Source: Ktedonobacteria bacterium brp13
GTDB taxonomy: Bacteria; Chloroflexota; Ktedonobacteria; Ktedonobacterales; Ktedonobacteraceae
Direction: 5' to 3'
DNA length: 64,000 nucleotides
Assembly: GCA_015099395.1 (NCBI GenBank)
Contig: AP024096.1
Location: 8,597,485 to 8,661,484, forward strand
Under the pieces are notes generated by a model. It saw only the letters and a program-made list of their open reading frames with translations. It ran no database searches and was not told the DNA's origin. The position numbers were made by a program, and so were the translations under genes. Position 1 is the stretch's first letter; each line of letters opens with the position of its first letter. This document shows, piece after piece, positions 42,662 to 52,614 of this stretch.

Positions 42662-45600
42662 TTAGTGATCCACTTCCCTATTCCGCTGCCGTCTGGTGAT
42701 AGCAGGCAGAAGTACCCCGTTATGGGTACTGGAGATTTCCGAAATCTTCGCGGCAAGTCCGGCAATGGTCGGCTGCAGGAAAAGCTCATGAACGGGTAGA
42801 TCCACATGGAAATCCGCTCGAATGCGAGAGACCACCTGGATTGCAACGAGCGAGTGTCCTCCCAAGGCGAAAAAGTTATCGTGAATCCCCACCTGCGTGA
42901 TTGTAAGGACCTCACTCCAGATGTGGGCCAACCTTTTTTCGAACGGCGATGTCGGCGCAGCAAATGGCTCGGGGATCTCCAAATGGGAGGCATCCGGGGC
43001 CGGAAGTGCACGGCGGTCCACCTTACCATGAACCGTAAGTGGCAAAGAGGCCAGGAACACAAACGCAGCGGGAAGCATATGTGCTGGGAGTCGGTTGGCC
43101 AGAAAATCGCGCAGATCCGCGACGGTGACAGCATGCTCTGGTTCTGGGAGTACATATGCTACCAGGCGCTTCTCGCCTGGCGTATCTTCTCTGGCGAGAA
43201 TCACCGTCATTCGCACATCGGGATGCTGTTGTAAAATGGCCTCGATTTCTCCTGGTTCGATCCGAAAGCCTCGGATTTTGACCTGCTGATCACTGCGGCC
43301 GAGATACTCAATTGTTCTATCTGGCAGGTATCGCCCAAGATCACCTGTCTTGTAGAGGCGTTCTCCTGGAAGCGTGCTCCAGGGATTGGGGACAAAGCAC
43401 TCTGCCGTCAGATCCGGTCGATGGAGATACCCCCGGGCCAGAAGTGGGCCACCGATAGATATCTCTCCGATTGCCCCTCGTGGGGTTCGCTGTCCATGTT
43501 TGTCCAGCACATACACCTCTCGATGGGCAAGCGGACGACCAATAGGAACTGTGCTGCTCTCCCCTTGCGTGCAAAACTGTTCGGAAATCTCGAACGTCGT
43601 GGCGGTAATAGTTGCCTCCGTCGGACCATAGGCATTGAGCAGGCGCACTGCCGCTAAGGGGGATGTGTGCCACCTGCGTAGAGATTCCAGCGTCATGGCT
43701 TCGCCGCCAACCACAACCATCCTGAGTTGGTGATCACGCACCGCATCCGGGTCTGCTGCCAGTTCCTGGGTCCATTGCTGCCAGAAAGCGTAGGGCAAAT
43801 TGATAAAAGTGAGCTGCTGCTCTCTCAGAGCGGTAGTGAGTTCTACTGCGCCCCATGAAGTCGCGCCACGCATGACCACCGTGGCTCCACAGAGCAGAGC
43901 AGGGAAGGTCTGTTCTAGCGCGGCATCGAAGGAGAAGGAGGCAAATTGGAGTACCCGATCCTGTTCGCTCAGGTCACATATGCGTTGCCACACAAGAAAG
44001 TGATTGAGGGCGACCAGATGGGAAACACCAACCCCTTTTGGTTGGCCAGTTGACCCTGAGGTATACATGATATATGCCAGCTGTTCAGGATCGATCTCAT
44101 AGCGTGGATTCTCTTCCTGGAGGGGAGGAGCGGCGACAGTTTCAAGGGGGATGCATGTAATTGCATGGCCCTGGAACAGCGGAAGCAGCTTGTGCTGGGT
44201 GACTACGATGGTGGCCTGGCTATCGTGCAGGAGAAATTCCCGTCGATCTTGTGGATATGCTGGGTCGATGGACACACACACGCCACCAGCTTTGCAGATG
44301 CCAAGAAACCCAATGATGGTGTCGAGTGAACGCTCCGTGCAGAGTGCGACGTTCATTTCTGGTTGCATATTTAACTGGTGCAACCGGTGCGCCAAGATAT
44401 TGGCCTGTGCATTCAACTGGGCATAGGTCAGTGTATCGTCCTGTATTCTACAGGCAATCTGATGCGGTGTTCTCTGTACCTGCTCTTCAAACTTCTGAGG
44501 AATGTTTCCCCGTATAAGATCATACTGCATCCCATTGTTCAGATTCGGAGGCGGTTCATCTCCTGCAGGCATTTCCTGCTGATCCAGCACTGAATTGAGC
44601 TCCCGAAGGGTAGAAGAAGGAGAGGCAACAAAAGCTTCCAGGAGAGCTGAAAATTGATGATGCATGCGTTGAATAGTGCTTTTGTGAAACAGGTCGGTAT
44701 TGTATTGCCAGAGCACCCTAAAACCAGAGGCGGTCTCCGTCAGATCAAGGAGCAGATCGACCTGGGCAGCCCCGGCATCTACCAGGAGCGGATCGATAGT
44801 GAGATCGGCAGTGCTAGAGATGGCTGGCGTATTTTGTAAGACAAGTTTGACCTGGAAAATAGGGGCACGATTGGGAAGGCGTATTGGATTGAGTGCGCGC
44901 ACAAGTTGATCAAAAGGTATATGTTGATGCTCATAGGCACCCAGTACAACACGCCGTACCCGTAGTAACAGTTCATGCAACGATGGATTCCCGGAGAGAT
45001 CGATCCGGAGTATCAGCTGATTGACGAAAAATCCAATGAGATTTTCAACCTCAGCTCGCTGGCGATTTGCTACATCAGTACCCACCACGATATCGTCTTG
45101 CTGACTATAGCGTGCCAGCAAGACCTGGAAAGCAGTGAGTAGCGTCATGAACGGAGTCACTCCTTCATGTTGGCTCAACTCCTTGACCGCAGCAACAAGA
45201 CTGGCGGGGAGCGTAAACGCCGTATATGCGCCGCGGAACGTCTCCACTGTGGGCCGTGGATAGTCGGTCGGGAGTTCAAGGACGGGCGGAGCATCAGCCA
45301 ACCGTTGTTTCCAGTAAACTAGTTCGGTTGTCAAAGCCTCGCCCTGGAGCCAGGTGTGTTCCCACACAGCATAATCGGCGTATTGAATCGGGAGTGTGGG
45401 AAGTAAGGGGAGCCTGTCCTGGCAATAAGCGTCATAGCACGTTATCAGCTCACGTGAGAAAATCCCCATGGACCAGCCATCGAAAATAATATGATGGATC
45501 GCCAGAACCAGGACATATTCATCCTCACTCAGCTGGAGCAATCTCGCACGCAGGAGCGGTCCCTCAGCCAGATCAAACGGTTTCTTCACCTCTTGTGTCG

Positions 45601-45970
45601 CACGATGCAGCACCTCGGCATCCTGTTGTTCGAGCGTGCGAAGATTCTCAAGCGTTATTTTTATCGAAAGGGTGGGCGCGATAAATTGTATGGGTTGCCC
45701 ATCGACGGAAGGGAAAGTTGTGCGTAAGGTTTCATGACGCTTGATAATCTCATTCAAGCTTTTTTCCAGGGCCGCGATATCGAGTATTCCCTTGAGGCGA
45801 TAGGCAAATGCAACGTGGTAGACCGGAGAGCCATGCTGCAATTGATCCAGGAACCAGAGCCGTTGCTGAGCAAACGAGAGAGGAAGGATCCTATAGCCCT
45901 GATGCTTCGCCTGTAACAAGCGCATGAGCACTGTTCGCTTTTCATCGGAATCGGTCGTTTCAATAGCCAT
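42662..45970 (-). CDS. NRPS module, condensation-adenylation-PCP
   Basis: 1102 residues, last gene of the leftward operon. C domain (about residues 25-450) with HHxxxDG as IHHIIFDGWS. A domain (about 490-990): YIMYTSGSTGQPKG, NAYGPTEAT, YKTGDLGRYL, VKIRGFRIEPGEIE and the A10 Lys in TVHGKVDRR. Pocket residues read by eye are D-A-E-N-V-G-A-I-T-K; Glu at the third place is seen in domains for basic amino acids, but I do not assign a substrate firmly. PCP with FFALGGHSLVAIQ. No epimerase or thioesterase follows. It should condense the acyl chain from the upstream ketosynthase protein with an amino acid. The start has GGAGAACTAACCT. Confidence 0.94.
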   Translation of the reverse strand: MAIETTDSDEKRTVLMRLLQAKHQGYRILPLSFAQQRLWFLDQLQHGSPVYHVAFAYRLKGILDIAALEKSLNEIIKRHETLRTTFPSVDGQPIQFIAPTLSIKITLENLRTLEQQDAEVLHRATQEVKKPFDLAEGPLLRARLLQLSEDEYVLVLAIHHIIFDGWSMGIFSRELITCYDAYCQDRLPLLPTLPIQYADYAVWEHTWLQGEALTTELVYWKQRLADAPPVLELPTDYPRPTVETFRGAYTAFTLPASLVAAVKELSQHEGVTPFMTLLTAFQVLLARYSQQDDIVVGTDVANRQRAEVENLIGFFVNQLILRIDLSGNPSLHELLLRVRRVVLGAYEHQHIPFDQLVRALNPIRLPNRAPIFQVKLVLQNTPAISSTADLTIDPLLVDAGAAQVDLLLDLTETASGFRVLWQYNTDLFHKSTIQRMHHQFSALLEAFVASPSSTLRELNSVLDQQEMPAGDEPPPNLNNGMQYDLIRGNIPQKFEEQVQRTPHQIACRIQDDTLTYAQLNAQANILAHRLHQLNMQPEMNVALCTERSLDTIIGFLGICKAGGVCVSIDPAYPQDRREFLLHDSQATIVVTQHKLLPLFQGHAITCIPLETVAAPPLQEENPRYEIDPEQLAYIMYTSGSTGQPKGVGVSHLVALNHFLVWQRICDLSEQDRVLQFASFSFDAALEQTFPALLCGATVVMRGATSWGAVELTTALREQQLTFINLPYAFWQQWTQELAADPDAVRDHQLRMVVVGGEAMTLESLRRWHTSPLAAVRLLNAYGPTEATITATTFEISEQFCTQGESSTVPIGRPLAHREVYVLDKHGQRTPRGAIGEISIGGPLLARGYLHRPDLTAECFVPNPWSTLPGERLYKTGDLGRYLPDRTIEYLGRSDQQVKIRGFRIEPGEIEAILQQHPDVRMTVILAREDTPGEKRLVAYVLPEPEHAVTVADLRDFLANRLPAHMLPAAFVFLASLPLTVHGKVDRRALPAPDASHLEIPEPFAAPTSPFEKRLAHIWSEVLTITQVGIHDNFFALGGHSLVAIQVVSRIRADFHVDLPVHELFLQPTIAGLAAKISEISSTHNGVLLPAITRRQRNREVDH

Positions 45971-45973
45971 AGG

Positions 45974-48247
45974 TTAGTTCTCCTTCCCTATGATATTTTT
46001 GAGCAACACTGCAACTTCCTCGTTCGTAAGCTGATGTATAGTTGCCAGCAGTTGTTCAGCAGATTGCTGATCTCCATTCTCAAGGGGTTGAATCTGTTGA
46101 TAGTTTGTCGATGTTCTGCTACGTATAGCGATTTCAGTAAACTCGGCAAGGGTAGGGTTTTCAAAAATTGCTGTTATAGTTAACTCCACTTGACATGTCT
46201 GGCGGAGCCGTGCCAGCAGTTGACGAGCCAACAGAGAGTCGCCACCAAGTTTAAAGAAATTCGCATGTGGCTCAATCTGATCTCTGCCAAGCAGTTCCTG
46301 CCATGTAGAAACGATACGCTGTGCGAGCTCATCTTCGACCGAGAGGTTAGTGAAATCTGAGCGCGTACTTTGCTCTTTGTATTGATCTCTAGCGCTTGTA
46401 ATAGTGGGTTCAGGCAGGTCATGTACCCCCCATTTTTCCGGAGGAGTGCTGATTCTCTCAGTATCCAGCCACTCAGGCCAAAATCTCTCTCGCTGCCACT
46501 GATAGGTTGGCAAACTGACACACATATATGCTCCACTATACATCGTGGGCCAGTCAATATTCTCTCCCTGCATATAGAGAGTTCCCAGGCTCCCTAAGGA
46601 AGCCTGGGCTGTATTATTCTGACTCCGTAATACCGATTCTTCTAGCGCTGCTGTGCGCGCTGAAAGTTGTGAGCGAAAAGCAGCTATTTCATACTGTGGT
46701 TTCTGTAAAAATGCGCTCAGGGCATCTGCTGCTTCCTGAGCAGAGGATGCGGCAACGGCCAGACGATATTCATGATGTGTTCTACGTACACTTGCAGTGT
46801 AGCAAATATCCTGCCACGCAGGGCACTGGCCAGAGACTGTTATGGCGAGAAAATCCCGCATAGCAGTAGCCTGAGCGTAGAGAGCTTCTACACTTTGTGC
46901 GGATAAAGGAAGAAGCCTGACCTGCTGATCGTGGTCAGCCCCCTTGTTGGGGACAGGATGAGCTGCAAGCACTGTGTGTACATTTGCGCCAGACATTGAG
47001 AGCGCTGTGACGCCTGCGAGAGGGACACCATCTTTCTCGGGCCAGGGACTCATTTCTTGTTGCGGAGCCAGATGCAGGTTCTGCAAGAGAATGTCAGGAT
47101 TTATCGTTTGGATGTGTAAGGTAGGTGGAATTTTCTGGTGATGCAAAGCCAGGGCCACTTTAATAAGGCCTGCAATGCCCGCTGCAGATTCTAGATGGCC
47201 AATGTTCGTTTTGACAGATCCAACCAGGCAAGGGTGAGCACGCTGCCCATCTTTACTCAGTACCGAACCCAGCGCCTGAGCTTCTATCGCGTCACCTTGC
47301 AGAAAACCAGTTCCGTTCAACTCAACATAATCTACGTCAGCGGGATCGACACCTGCCTTATGGTAGGCTGTTCGCAGTAAGGCTTCCTGGGCGCTACGCC
47401 TGGCAGCGATCATCCACTCATTATGGCCATTGTGATTTGCAGTAACGCCACGGATAAGTGCATATATTCTGTCGGATGGTTGCACCTGAGATAAGAGTTT
47501 CAGCACCACAATACCAGCCCCTTCTCCACGAACAAAGCCATCTGCGCGTGCATCAAACGTTTTGCATTGTCCATCGCGCGAGAGAAGACCCGCCTGTGAG
47601 AGCATAATATCGAACTCAGGGGAGAGGATAAGATTCACCCCACCAGCAAGTGCCAGGCTCGCCTCGCCGTTCCACAGGCTCTGGCAGGCTTGATAGACAC
47701 TCATCAATGATGAAGTGCAACCGGTATCCACTGACAAGCTCGGGCCTGTAAGATCAAAGAGATACGAAAGGCGATTTGCAGCAAAGCACATCCCGTTACC
47801 AAAAATAGCATAGGCATCGAGCTGGGACCAATTCCTCGTCAATAAATGAAAATAATCACTCCAGTTTATCCCTATGGTGACGCTTGTATTGGTGCCAGCA
47901 ATCTGCTCAAATGGGAGACCTGCATCTTCTAGCGCCTCCCAGGCTACTTCAAGTAATAGGCGCTGTTGTGGATCCATATGTTTCACTTCACGAGGATGCA
48001 TATGCAAAGCGCGCCAATCAAACTGGTCAATCTGGTCAAGGAACCCCCCCCAGCGATTGGTAGTTTTTCCTGGCAGCGTCGAGTCTGGGTCATAGACAGC
48101 ATCTACATTCCAGCGGCTGGCAGGAACCTCATGAATCGCGTTCCCACCTTCACTGAGAAGTTTCCAGAATGCTCGTGGGTCGTCAGCCTGAGGAAATCGG
48201 CATCCTATACCTACAATTGCGACGGGGTCCTGTTGAATATTTTGCAT
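45974..48247 (-). CDS. AT-less ketosynthase-carrier protein with altered active site
   Basis: 757 residues. KS domain residues 1-420: active Cys177 in SVDTGCTSSLM and second His351 in TNIGHLES, but the usual HGTG His is Asn311 (VELNGTGFLQGD). A KS-AT linker follows, then the sequence jumps straight to a post-AT linker (GTLYMQGENIDWPTMYSG, LPTYQWQRERFW), so the acyltransferase has been lost. A carrier domain with FFKLGGDSLLARQ lies near residue 640, then a tail. Extender units, if any, must come from a separate AT. A start at 48271 is also possible; 48247 has GGGAAGAG and fits KS N-termini. Confidence 0.9.
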   Translation of the reverse strand: MQNIQQDPVAIVGIGCRFPQADDPRAFWKLLSEGGNAIHEVPASRWNVDAVYDPDSTLPGKTTNRWGGFLDQIDQFDWRALHMHPREVKHMDPQQRLLLEVAWEALEDAGLPFEQIAGTNTSVTIGINWSDYFHLLTRNWSQLDAYAIFGNGMCFAANRLSYLFDLTGPSLSVDTGCTSSLMSVYQACQSLWNGEASLALAGGVNLILSPEFDIMLSQAGLLSRDGQCKTFDARADGFVRGEGAGIVVLKLLSQVQPSDRIYALIRGVTANHNGHNEWMIAARRSAQEALLRTAYHKAGVDPADVDYVELNGTGFLQGDAIEAQALGSVLSKDGQRAHPCLVGSVKTNIGHLESAAGIAGLIKVALALHHQKIPPTLHIQTINPDILLQNLHLAPQQEMSPWPEKDGVPLAGVTALSMSGANVHTVLAAHPVPNKGADHDQQVRLLPLSAQSVEALYAQATAMRDFLAITVSGQCPAWQDICYTASVRRTHHEYRLAVAASSAQEAADALSAFLQKPQYEIAAFRSQLSARTAALEESVLRSQNNTAQASLGSLGTLYMQGENIDWPTMYSGAYMCVSLPTYQWQRERFWPEWLDTERISTPPEKWGVHDLPEPTITSARDQYKEQSTRSDFTNLSVEDELAQRIVSTWQELLGRDQIEPHANFFKLGGDSLLARQLLARLRQTCQVELTITAIFENPTLAEFTEIAIRSRTSTNYQQIQPLENGDQQSAEQLLATIHQLTNEEVAVLLKNIIGKEN

Positions 48248-48306
48248 AACTACTCTTCCCTGTTTGCGCATGGGAATCCTAAAATCCTTACAAAACGCTC
48301 AAGATA

Positions 48307-48591
48307 TCAATGAATGGTGTCTGGGCCCAGCGTTGGTATGGTTATTTGATTGCGCAAAACCATGTCTGCAATCGTTCCTATATTCATGAAATTATCATTA
48401 GTAATCTGGTATGCTGGAATTTCGACATTGAGCTCCTTATGTATAAAATTCAGCAATCGTACAATTTCTATAGAATTAATTAACCCCCATTCCAGGATTG
48501 GTGTTGTTTCATCCAGACCAGCACTTCTGCCATCTAATACCTGGTGGACAAAGTACTTTTGTACTCGTTCAATCACTTCGATGCGCTGCAT
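48307..48591 (-). CDS. Free-standing carrier protein for the pyrrolyl unit
   Basis: 94 residues. The attachment Ser40 lies in ILEWGLINSIEIVRLLNFI, a variant carrier motif in which the usual DSL is NSI, as in PltL/RedO-type carriers that hold prolyl and pyrrolyl thioesters. It overlaps the end of the prolyl adenylation gene by 19 bp and has AGAAGGAG before its ATG. Expected to be loaded by that enzyme, oxidised by the dehydrogenase and halogenated while bound. Confidence 0.88.
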   Translation of the reverse strand: MQRIEVIERVQKYFVHQVLDGRSAGLDETTPILEWGLINSIEIVRLLNFIHKELNVEIPAYQITNDNFMNIGTIADMVLRNQITIPTLGPDTIH

Positions 48592-50090
48592 TTCTTTTCT
48601 CCTTCTGTTTGTACTGAAAATTCCTGCATTGATAACATTTGGCGATCTAGCTTGCCATTCCTTGTGCGTGGAAGCGTGCGAGTTATCCTGATTTCATCTA
48701 TGATCATGTATCGTGGCAAATGTATGGCGCAATGATGCTTCATTTCTAAAAGAGAGGGAACCTCGTCGCCAGTAGGGACAATGAAAGCAATTAAGCGAGC
48801 TTCCAGTCCCTCACCTGCGACAACTATAGCGGCTTCATGAATCGCAGGATGTTCTGCCAGGGCTGCTTCTATATCGCCAGGCTCGATCCGATAACCGCGT
48901 ACTTTGACCAACTGGTCTAGGCGACCAATATAGTCATAACTGCCATCGCTGAGCACACGTACCAGATCACCTGTTGCATATGGCCTGTCTCCATGCGCCG
49001 CCTGTCCCCAATATCCAATCATCACAGTTGGACCAGCTACCATGAGTTCGCCTTCTTCTCCTGGTTGAGCAGGAGTACCATCCGCTTTCTGCGCCCATAC
49101 GGTATCCCCAGAGCAAGCTTTCCCAATTGGTACCGGCTTATGCCAATCTTCTGGAAGTTGTATTACCTCGTAAAAAGTGCAAACATTTGTCTCCGTTGGG
49201 CCATAGAGATTGAAAAAGCGCACATCAGGCCAACGGGTATACAGTTTGCGCAAATGTTTGATGGGGAATGGTTCCCCAGCAAAAAGGATAGCGCGTAGTG
49301 GCGGCGTAGAGATATCTAACATCCCTCCCTGCTCCATCATAAGAGTAAGCACTGATGGTACCGAATACCAGATGGTTATTCTCTCTTGCACCAGAAAGTT
49401 CACCAACTGCTTTGACACATAAGAGAGACCATCAGGAATAAGATGAGTTGAAGCGCCCACATGAAAGGCAACATAGAGGTCGAGTACAGAGATATCAAAA
49501 TGGAATGGAGCATGATTGGCAAAACGATCAAGTCTTGTTGCACCAAGCATTGCAGATGCCCATTCAATAAATGCCAGAGCATTGCGATTGCTAATGCTAA
49601 CCCCTTTGGGTTTGCCTGTTGACCCGGAAGTATAAAGAATGTACGCGATATCATTGTCTGCTGGCGCAGGCCAATCCCCTGGGGTAGTAGGAAAGGCATC
49701 GAGGTCAACTTGATCAATACAGAGGCAGGTGGTTTTCTGCAACGTATCTGTCAGCACAACATCTGCCCGTTGCTGGACTGTCACCAGAGCGCGCATAGAA
49801 CAATCGCCTATTATCGTGCGAATACGTACTGCCGGGCTAAGAGTATCCAGAGGAACATAGATCGCATTTAAGCGTAATATCCCTTGCATCGCAGCAATAG
49901 CGTATACAGATTTGCCTAACCAGATACCGACACGGTCTCCAGGGCCCACACCGTGCGCAGCCAGCGCATGGGCCAAACGATTCGCCAGTTGATCAAGTTC
50001 CTCGTATGTTAAACTCGCATCGTAGCATTTCACAGCAAGCGCTTCTGGAAATCTTTTAGCGCTATTTGTTACCAAATTTTGCAGACTCAT
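48573..50090 (-). CDS. L-prolyl-AMP ligase (PltF/RedM type adenylation enzyme)
   Basis: 505 residues, single adenylation domain. Motifs: ILYTSGSTGKPKG, FFNLYGPTETNV, YATGDLVRVL, VKVRGYRIEPGDIE, TRNGKLDRQ. Pocket residues read by eye are D-I-L-Y-L-A-L-V-C-K, one conservative change from the D-L-L-Y-L-A-L-V-C-K reported for proline-loading enzymes of pyrrole pathways. It activates L-Pro and loads it on the adjacent carrier protein. ATG overlaps the dehydrogenase stop (ATGA). Confidence 0.92.
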   Translation of the reverse strand: MSLQNLVTNSAKRFPEALAVKCYDASLTYEELDQLANRLAHALAAHGVGPGDRVGIWLGKSVYAIAAMQGILRLNAIYVPLDTLSPAVRIRTIIGDCSMRALVTVQQRADVVLTDTLQKTTCLCIDQVDLDAFPTTPGDWPAPADNDIAYILYTSGSTGKPKGVSISNRNALAFIEWASAMLGATRLDRFANHAPFHFDISVLDLYVAFHVGASTHLIPDGLSYVSKQLVNFLVQERITIWYSVPSVLTLMMEQGGMLDISTPPLRAILFAGEPFPIKHLRKLYTRWPDVRFFNLYGPTETNVCTFYEVIQLPEDWHKPVPIGKACSGDTVWAQKADGTPAQPGEEGELMVAGPTVMIGYWGQAAHGDRPYATGDLVRVLSDGSYDYIGRLDQLVKVRGYRIEPGDIEAALAEHPAIHEAAIVVAGEGLEARLIAFIVPTGDEVPSLLEMKHHCAIHLPRYMIIDEIRITRTLPRTRNGKLDRQMLSMQEFSVQTEGEKKCSASK

Positions 50091-51217
50091 AGTTCTAACT
50101 CACGAGCAATAATATCGTACTGCATTTCGGATGTTCCTGAAAAAATGGTAGAGGGAAGTGCGTCGCGTAGCATAGTTTCAATGCCATATGCGCTATTTAT
50201 ACCAAGAGAACCGTGAATATGAATGGCATCCAGACCTCCCATGATAGCGGCCTCACTCACGGCCAGTTTTGAGAGAGCAATATCTAGCTCCGCATGTTTT
50301 CCCTGGGCAAAGCTCCAGCAGGCACGATAGAGCAAGAGGCGGGCTGACTCTAACCGTAGCTTCATCGCGGCCAGGCGATGCGCTACTGCCTGATGTCTCC
50401 CTAAAGGTTTGCCAAACTGGCGGCGCTCTTTCGTATATGTGATACTTCGCTCAAGCTGGCGCTCCATTTGCCCCAGGTATGCCGCGAACAAACAGGAGCG
50501 TTCCCACTGCATAGACCGTGTGAATACCTGTGCTCCCTGGCCTTCTTGAGCAAGTCTATTGGCAATAGGCACACGGCAAGACTCAAAGGAGACGCGGCAA
50601 GCTGGGGTACTGGTTAAACTGATTTTCTGAAAGGGATCTCCAATGATCAGCCCCGGCGTATCCCTTTCCACCACAAATCCTGTAATGCCAAAGTATCCAT
50701 ATGACGGATTTGTGCATGCATACACGATAAAGAGATCGGCGACCGGGCCATTACTGACATAGCTTTTCTGTCCATTCAGAATATATGCCTCTCCATCACG
50801 CGTTGCACGAGTTGTTAATGCGAAGACATCAGAGCCAGCGTCCTCCTCCGTAATCGCGTTTGCTCCGATGAGTGTGCCATTACAGAGATCTGGTAATAAC
50901 CGGTTTTTTAACGCTTCGTCCGCATATTCTACAATTGGCATAACACAAGCAAAAAGATGAGCAGCCAGAGAAAAGACCAGGCCCATATCCTCGCAACCGC
51001 GGCCAAACGCCTCAATGATCCGCGCAGTTGTCAGCGCGTCATATCCTTTGCCTCCATAGCGCTCCGGCACACTTAATCCAGGGAGATGCATATCTCCACA
51101 CTGCTGCCATTGTGCTCGTGTCCAAAACCGGTCGGGACGAGTAGCGAACATATTTCGTGTTTGCTCTAACACCTGTGCATAGCATTCGTCCTGTTCCCGT
51201 GACCACAAAAAATCCAT
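50087..51217 (-). CDS. Prolyl-carrier dehydrogenase (PltE/RedW type, acyl-CoA dehydrogenase fold)
   Basis: 376 residues, FAD-dependent acyl-CoA dehydrogenase fold: ITEEDAGSDVFAL, ILNGQKSYVSNG, TKERRQFGKPLGRHQAVAHR, IHIHGSLGINS and a C-terminal PSTIFSGTSEMQYDIIARE. In this setting (prolyl ligase plus carrier) it should oxidise prolyl-S-carrier to pyrrolyl-2-carboxyl-S-carrier by two two-electron steps. The frame opens upstream at 51277, overlapping the halogenase, but the ATG at 51217 has CGGAG at the right distance and leaves a 37-bp gap. Confidence 0.92.
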   Translation of the reverse strand: MDFLWSREQDECYAQVLEQTRNMFATRPDRFWTRAQWQQCGDMHLPGLSVPERYGGKGYDALTTARIIEAFGRGCEDMGLVFSLAAHLFACVMPIVEYADEALKNRLLPDLCNGTLIGANAITEEDAGSDVFALTTRATRDGEAYILNGQKSYVSNGPVADLFIVYACTNPSYGYFGITGFVVERDTPGLIIGDPFQKISLTSTPACRVSFESCRVPIANRLAQEGQGAQVFTRSMQWERSCLFAAYLGQMERQLERSITYTKERRQFGKPLGRHQAVAHRLAAMKLRLESARLLLYRACWSFAQGKHAELDIALSKLAVSEAAIMGGLDAIHIHGSLGINSAYGIETMLRDALPSTIFSGTSEMQYDIIARELEL

Positions 51218-51254
51218 GTGTTTTACTCCGTAGCATTCTTTCTGCCGTGACATG

Positions 51255-52601
51255 TTAGTAAGCTGGAGCGAAGGCATTGCCGGTCAATTCGCCGAGGTAG
51301 TGATGCCAGACATGATCCTTATTTTGCTCTACCTGGCTGACAATATTCTGCATCTTCCTGAGCACTGGCGGATCATCATCGTCGTAGACATCTCCCTGTA
51401 GCAATTTGATTACATCTAAGCGGTAACGTTCATCTTGTACGAATGCGGTAAATAGAGCATTCAGCCGATAGTACACAGTAATAAAGTCATACCAATTTTT
51501 AGTACCACGCCGTAATGTAGACTCAAACGTATTGAAGCTTTGCTTACTGAAATCTCCAGTCTGCGCGGCGCGGATAATATCAGCGCTGGCAAAGCGAGAA
51601 CTGTTGAGTGCAATGCTGACCCCGGTTGAAAATATGGGATCGACAAAACGAGCGGCATCTCCAACTAATATGAAATTATCACCGCAGATCTGTTTCATCG
51701 CATAACTATAATTTCCTTCATCCGCTAAAGGGCGAAGCTGTTTGGCTATTCTTAACTCCGCTGCCAGTTCTGGGCGACTCTCTAAGCATTGCCAGAAAAA
51801 ATTCTCGCGTTCCTGTTTTGATTTGGCAAAATATTTATTCTGGGTAACGACACCAATGCTCGTGATTGTCTCAGTTATAGGAATTTGCCACACCCAGGAG
51901 TTTGGCAGAGGAAGGTGATGTACAAAGATGTAGTCATCCAGGGAGGCATTCTTTGCTAGCACTCTCCGATCGTAACCTTCAAACCAGGTATGGATTGCGT
52001 ACTGATCAAAGATCGTATCATGAATACGTAATTTAAGCTGATTACCTAGCAGCGTGCGTCGTCCGCTTGCGTCAACGATCATGCGCACATTCAAGTGGAA
52101 ATCTTTGGACCCCATACCGAAATGAATCCGTGGTTGCCCTGGCTCTGAAAAATCGACATTTTGCACACGGATACCTTCATACACAGTTGCACCCAGTTCG
52201 TGAGCATGCTGCAAGAGCATCAAGTCAAACTTGGCTCGATCCACATGAAAAGTATAGTTCCGGTCGACCCCAGGCTGCTCTCGTTCCTCAAAGCGGACGT
52301 TTACATTGCAATCAGCGGTTAGCCCTTCCCAACTGTCGGTATATACAGCGCCTTTCCCATTTGTTGTCCAAGCACCTCCATATTTTTTGGGGAATCCGGC
52401 CTGGTCAATCTTTTCAAGAAAACCGATCTCTTTAAAAACTCGTGTTGAAGCAGGAACGAAAGATTCTCCTACGTGTGGACGCGGAAATAACTCACGCTCT
52501 AATACAACACAGGAAAGCCCTGCTTTCGCCAGATAGGATGCCATAGATGCACCTGCAGGACCACCACCAATAATACCGATATCAAAGTCAAACTGGGTCA
52601 T
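51255..52601 (-). CDS. Flavin-dependent halogenase for carrier-bound pyrrole (PltA type)
   Basis: 448 residues. FAD motif IGIIGGGPAGASMA at the N-terminus, Lys pair at residues 72-73 (FPKKYGGAW) in the catalytic-Lys region, the halogenase signature WVWQIP (236-241), and FVDPIFSTGVSIALNS, typical of variant-A halogenases acting on carrier-bound substrates. Expected to chlorinate or brominate the pyrrolyl thioester with FADH2, O2 and halide. No flavin reductase is nearby. The ATG at 52601 follows AAGAAGGAG. A broken paralogue lies at 58.3 kb. Confidence 0.93.
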   Translation of the reverse strand: MTQFDFDIGIIGGGPAGASMASYLAKAGLSCVVLERELFPRPHVGESFVPASTRVFKEIGFLEKIDQAGFPKKYGGAWTTNGKGAVYTDSWEGLTADCNVNVRFEEREQPGVDRNYTFHVDRAKFDLMLLQHAHELGATVYEGIRVQNVDFSEPGQPRIHFGMGSKDFHLNVRMIVDASGRRTLLGNQLKLRIHDTIFDQYAIHTWFEGYDRRVLAKNASLDDYIFVHHLPLPNSWVWQIPITETITSIGVVTQNKYFAKSKQERENFFWQCLESRPELAAELRIAKQLRPLADEGNYSYAMKQICGDNFILVGDAARFVDPIFSTGVSIALNSSRFASADIIRAAQTGDFSKQSFNTFESTLRRGTKNWYDFITVYYRLNALFTAFVQDERYRLDVIKLLQGDVYDDDDPPVLRKMQNIVSQVEQNKDHVWHHYLGELTGNAFAPAY

Positions 52602-52614
52602 AGCCGTCTCCTTC

